From Collinsella sp. An7 (GTDB lineage: Bacteria > Actinomycetota > Coriobacteriia > Coriobacteriales > Coriobacteriaceae): a stretch of 64,000 nt of DNA. The position numbers and the translations under genes are program-made. Each line of letters starts with the position of its first letter. Positions within the stretch are counted from its first letter, which is position 1. The notes under the pieces are model-generated. The model had not been told where the DNA came from. It was given only the letters and a program-made list of their open reading frames with translations, and searched no databases. The DNA is taken from the NCBI RefSeq assembly GCF_002159335.1, contig NZ_NFHP01000001.1, positions 62,001 to 126,000 of the forward strand, written 5' to 3'. Below are positions 61,108-64,000 of the stretch, piece after piece.

Positions 61108-62187
61108 CTATTCGTCGCCGAAGCTGATGCCGAGTGCCTTTGCCTCGCGTACCAGGTCGCTCTTGGGGTCGACGTACTTGAGCTTGCCGGCGACCTCCTC
61201 GAGCGGCACGCGGCGCATCTTGCCGTTGACCTGCGCGACCATAAAGCCAAACTGCCCGTCGAGGCAGCCGAGTGCGCCCTCGACGCCGCACTGCGTGGCA
61301 AAGACGCGGTCCTGAGCGTCGGGTGCGCCGCCGCGCTGGGTGTGCCCGGGGATGGCCACGCGGGTCTCGCGGCCGGTCTTCTCCTCGATCTCCTTGGCGA
61401 TGTCGTACACGATCGAGGGGCTCGTGCGCTCCGCGACCTTCTTCTTGTATTCCTTCTTAGAGAGCTTGGCGTCCTTCTTGGAGATGGCGCCCTCAGCCAC
61501 GGCGATGATGGTAAAGCGGCTGCCGGTCTGCATGCGCTTCTCGATGGTGGCGATGACGTTCTTCATGTCGTAGGGAATCTCGGGGATGAGGATCACGTCG
61601 GCGCCGCCGGCTACGCCCGCATACAGCGGAATCCAGCCGACCTTGTGACCCATGATCTCGATCACAAAAACGCGTCCGTGGCTCGAGGCGGTGGTGTGGA
61701 TGTCGTCGATGCACTTGGTGGCGATGTCCACGGCGCTCGTAAAGCCAAAGGTCATGTCGGTGCCCCAGGTGTCGTTGTCGATGGTCTTGGGCAGCGCGAT
61801 GACGTTGAGCCCCTCCTGCGAGAGGCGGTTGGCGGTCTTGGTGGAGCCGTTGCCGCCGAGCATAAAGAGGCAGTCGAGCTCGAGGGTCTGGTAGGTCTTG
61901 ATCATGGCCGGGACCTTCTCCACGCCGTCGGCCTCGGGTATGTCGAGGCGCTTGAAGGGCGTGCGGCTCGTGCCGAGGATGGTGCCGCCGCGGGTGAGGA
62001 TGCCGCTAAAGTCGTGTGCGGCCATGCGGCGGTAGCGGCCGTAGATGAGGCCCTGGTAGCCGTTCTCAAAGCCGTAGATCTCCACGGGCTCCGGGCTCCG
62101 GTTGATGAGGGTCTTGACGATGCCGCGCATGGTGGCGTTGAGCGCCTGGCAGTCGCCGCCGCTCGTGAGCAGGCCGATTCTGAGCAT
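61108..62187 (-). CDS. pfkA: 6-phosphofructokinase
   Basis: Phosphofructokinase phosphorylates fructose-6-phosphate, the committed step of glycolysis. The 359-residue protein starts LRIGLLTSGGDCQALNATMR, and has LGGNGSTKTANRL (111-123), ALPKTIDNDTWGTDMTFGF (131-149) and a PGHTQRGG substrate block near 300. The lysine in PKTIDND replaces the glycine of ordinary ATP-PFKs (PGTIDND) and marks the group III/PPi-related lineage, whereas GGNGS keeps the glycine that fits ATP and not pyrophosphate. ATP dependence is therefore likely but should be tested. AAAGGAG is six bases before the ATG at 62187. It is divergent from rph. Confidence 0.93.
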   Translation of the reverse strand: MLRIGLLTSGGDCQALNATMRGIVKTLINRSPEPVEIYGFENGYQGLIYGRYRRMAAHDFSGILTRGGTILGTSRTPFKRLDIPEADGVEKVPAMIKTYQTLELDCLFMLGGNGSTKTANRLSQEGLNVIALPKTIDNDTWGTDMTFGFTSAVDIATKCIDDIHTTASSHGRVFVIEIMGHKVGWIPLYAGVAGGADVILIPEIPYDMKNVIATIEKRMQTGSRFTIIAVAEGAISKKDAKLSKKEYKKKVAERTSPSIVYDIAKEIEEKTGRETRVAIPGHTQRGGAPDAQDRVFATQCGVEGALGCLDGQFGFMVAQVNGKMRRVPLEEVAGKLKYVDPKSDLVREAKALGISFGDE

Positions 62188-62566
62188 GATGACTCCTTTG
62201 GGACGGGCACCTTGAGGGCGCAAGGCCGTAACGGCCAAAGTATAGTCCTCATGCTTGGGGGCGGTGCCGCGCAAGCGGTGGGCGGCCAAAAGAGGCGGCA
62301 GATTGGTTGGGGATGTTACAGTTTTGGTGCTTCGGCGCGGGCCGTGACGCTTTGGGCTCGCGAACAGCTCACCCTGCGGGCTCCACCGTCCCGCGTCGCC
62401 CGCGCCGCCACCGGTCCGGCCGTCCCGCGTCCACGGCCGGTCCGCCTCGCACCCGCGTCGTCCTGTGGGCTCACCTGGTCTCATGCCGCCGCCAAACCCT
62501 CTTGCTATACTGGTGCGCTGATCACGGGCGCCAGCTCCGCGCGGCGCCGCATCTGAGGAGGAACCC
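62188..62566. promoter_or_regulatory. Divergent promoter region of pfkA and rph
   Basis: For rph (plus): TGCTATACT (62503-62511), an extended -10. For pfkA (minus): TATACT (62239-62244) gives a leader of about 45 bases. Good -35 boxes are not visible. The 260 bp between the two hexamers are very GC-rich with no recognised structure. Confidence 0.55.
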
Positions 62567-63307
62567 ATGGACATCATCCCCGTCAACCGCGCCGGCGGCC
62601 GTGCCGCCATCGAGATGCGCCCCGTCAAGCTCACACGCGAGGTGCTCAAGAACGCACTCGGCTCGTGCTACGTTGAGTTTGGTGACACCAAGGTGCTCTG
62701 CGCCGCGACCATTGAGGAGGGGCTGCCCGCGTGGCGGCGCGCGAGCCGTCAGGGCTGGGTCACCGCCGAGTATGCGATGCTCCCCGCCTCGACGGGCCGC
62801 CGCACCAAGCGCGAGACCGGCCAGCGCAAGGGCCGCTCGATGGAGATCGAGCGCCTCATCGGCCGGAGCCTGCGCACCGTCACCAACATGCGCCTGCTCG
62901 GCGAGTTTACCGTCACCGTGGACTGCGATGTTATCCAGGCCGACGGCGGCACCCGCACCGCGAGCATCACCGGCGCCTGGGTGGCGCTCCACGACGCGCT
63001 CATGACCTGGGTCGAGGCGGGCAAGATCGCGCGCCTGCCGCTGACCGGGCAGGTCGCGGCCGTGTCGATGGGCGTGGTGGACGGCGCCGAGCTGCTCGAC
63101 CTCGACTACCGCGAGGATAGCCACGCCGAGGTGGACATGAACCTCGTTGCCACCGACACCGGCGAGATTGTAGAGATCCAGGGCACGGGCGAGCAGACGC
63201 CCTTTAGCCGTGAGCGTCTGGGCCGGCTCCTCGATCTGGGCGATGCTGGCATCCGCAAACTCATCGCCCTGCAGAACGAGGTCACGGCCTTCCGCGACGA
63301 GGAATAG
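62567..63307 (+). CDS. rph: Ribonuclease PH
   Basis: RNase PH is a phosphorolytic 3'-5' exoribonuclease that matures tRNA ends. The 246 residues contain MRPVKLTREVLKNALGSCYV, VLCAATIEEGLPAW, WVTAEYAMLPASTGRR and the phosphate-binding RSLRTVTNMRLLGEFTVTVD, TASITGAWVALHDA and the C-terminal EIQGTGEQTPFSRE. Length and motif order are typical. GAGGAGG lies six bases before the ATG. No rdgB (HAM1) gene follows, unlike in many genomes; a stem-loop comes 47 bp after the stop. Confidence 0.96.
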   Translation: MDIIPVNRAGGRAAIEMRPVKLTREVLKNALGSCYVEFGDTKVLCAATIEEGLPAWRRASRQGWVTAEYAMLPASTGRRTKRETGQRKGRSMEIERLIGRSLRTVTNMRLLGEFTVTVDCDVIQADGGTRTASITGAWVALHDALMTWVEAGKIARLPLTGQVAAVSMGVVDGAELLDLDYREDSHAEVDMNLVATDTGEIVEIQGTGEQTPFSRERLGRLLDLGDAGIRKLIALQNEVTAFRDEE

Positions 63308-63354
63308 CTTCGGCTGCGTGGCACCGCGCCCCATAACACCCGTACACAAGCAAC

Positions 63355-63393
63355 GCCCCGACCTGCGCAGCTCGGTACTGCATAGGTCGGGGC
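63355..63393. terminator. Stem-loop between rph and the MupG-like gene
   Basis: GCCCCGACCT and AGGTCGGGGC flank a second small stem (GCAG/CTGC). It is placed to end both convergent transcripts, although T-tracts are weak. A further GCGGGCC/GGCCCGC hairpin lies at about 63449-63477. Confidence 0.55.
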
Positions 63394-63486
63394 GATTGCG
63401 TGCGTGGCGGGGCACTGCCAGGCTTCCGCTCCCGTCACAAAGATCGGTGCGGGCCGGACGCCTGCGGGCCCGCACCGGCGTGCGGC

Positions 63487-64000
63487 CTACTCCGTCACAA
63501 ATCCAAACGGGTTTTCCGGGCGCACGTAGTCGATGAGGAAGAGCTCCTCGGCCGGCACGCGGCCCACGAGGTTGCGGGTGCCGTCGTTGGGCATATCGCG
63601 CTTGGCCACGTGCAGCTCGCCGCGGTAGTGCGCCATGTTGTCGTTCACCACAAGCACGTCGCCCCTGTGGAAGGTGTCGGTGCCGGCGTCGCGTGCGGGG
63701 ACGGACTTGTCGCGGTAGATAAAGCGCGGCATGCTCGAGCGCAGCAGGTAGGCCGAGCAATCGGGGCGCTCGGTGTGGGAGAGGGCGACGATCTGGCGCT
63801 CCTCCTCGGTCACGCCGTCGGCAAAGTCGATGCGCATGGTGGTGCGCGTCAGGTCAACGGCGGCCATCGCGGCGAGCTCCTCCTCGCTCGCGTAGGCGTT
63901 GCCGATGATGATGTCGTCCACGAGCCCGGTGCCAATAAGGTGGCGAACCTGCAGGTCGATGGGGCGACGACGGTCGTCCTCGCAGGTGGGCAGGCCCGCA
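63487..64000 (-). CDS. MupG/DUF871 family protein (3' part, truncated by window)
   Basis: The visible C-terminal 170 residues match DUF871/MupG: PTCEDDRRRPIDLQVRHLIG with TGLVDDIIIGNAYASEEELA closes the TIM barrel, and the C-terminal cyclophilin-like domain ends in MPNDGTRNLVGRVPAEELF, a clear family signature. MupG hydrolyses 6-phospho-N-acetylmuramidase substrates in peptidoglycan recycling (known for Staphylococcus aureus). The frame is open to base 63999, so the start is beyond the window. The partner genes (murQ, a muramyl PTS) cannot be seen. It converges with rph. Confidence 0.82.
   Translation of the reverse strand, partial: AGLPTCEDDRRRPIDLQVRHLIGTGLVDDIIIGNAYASEEELAAMAAVDLTRTTMRIDFADGVTEEERQIVALSHTERPDCSAYLLRSSMPRFIYRDKSVPARDAGTDTFHRGDVLVVNDNMAHYRGELHVAKRDMPNDGTRNLVGRVPAEELFLIDYVRPENPFGFVTE

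Noticed and set aside
1-64000. tRNA, rRNA, tmRNA or RNase P genes
   Set aside because: I scanned the intergenic stretches by eye and found no CCA-ended cloverleaf or conserved rRNA motif. A covariance search would be needed to exclude divergent small RNAs.

Overview
The window is very GC-rich DNA with short intergenic gaps, strong AAGGAGG-type ribosome-binding sites and codons biased to G or C at the third position. The gene set (glycyl-radical pyruvate formate-lyase, GNAT acetyltransferases, Bce-type and FtsX-type ABC exporters, a group III-like phosphofructokinase) fits an anaerobic, fermentative actinobacterium. A member of the Coriobacteriia (Collinsella, Olsenella, Enorma type) is my best guess from family resemblance; I cannot run a database search. 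I see no rRNA, tRNA, CRISPR array, transposase gene or phage gene.

Layout: 1-3.4 kb holds the 3' end of mfd, a small DUF3784 membrane protein, a RelBE-type toxin-antitoxin pair with its own operator-promoter, and an acetyltransferase. 3.5-8.4 kb: recQ, a lipase-like DUF2974 protein and an ABC-F ATPase. 8.9-12.3 kb: pstB followed by a PhoB/PhoR-like two-component pair. 12.3-21.4 kb: two more acetyltransferases, htpG, a 73-residue small protein, a MutT-Vsr fusion repair protein and a 929-residue TPR protein of unknown function. 21.6-26 kb: a BceAB-like exporter with a YxeA-like protein and two very small single-helix membrane proteins. 26.3-31 kb: an ABC-2 exporter and an SPFH / YbjQ / ribbon-helix-helix gene set. 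31.5-37.5 kb: pyruvate formate-lyase metabolism, in which PflB lacks its glycyl-radical domain and this domain is a separate downstream gene (grcA); pflA lies 3 kb further on. 37.7-43.5 kb: a DrrAB-like ABC-2 exporter divergent from a NarL-type two-component system. 43.8-47.7 kb: MTA/SAH nucleosidase, the GTPase EngB and a YgiQ radical SAM protein. 48-53.5 kb: aspartate/threonine pathway genes (thrB, thrC, and divergently lysC, asd). 53.7-60.8 kb: an aldo/keto reductase, a giant FtsX permease with a coiled coil plus its ATPase, a divergent TetR regulator and a MerR regulator. 61-64 kb: pfkA, rph and the 3' part of a MupG-like gene.

The most striking non-coding feature is the number of long intergenic palindromes. 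At least four sequence families are present in more than one copy: two 58-bp near-perfect palindromes, two 164-bp terminal-inverted-repeat elements, and two families of long stem-loops in which a conserved central core is flanked by arms that are different at each locus but always complementary to each other. The last pattern implies either maintained base pairing or a copying mechanism that makes new arms. The best protein-level candidates for new biology are the split pyruvate formate-lyase, the MutT-Vsr fusion, the 929-residue TPR protein and the small-protein-flanked BceAB-YxeA locus. Starts were set by Shine-Dalgarno spacing and often lie inside longer open frames; functions come from motifs and family resemblance read by eye.
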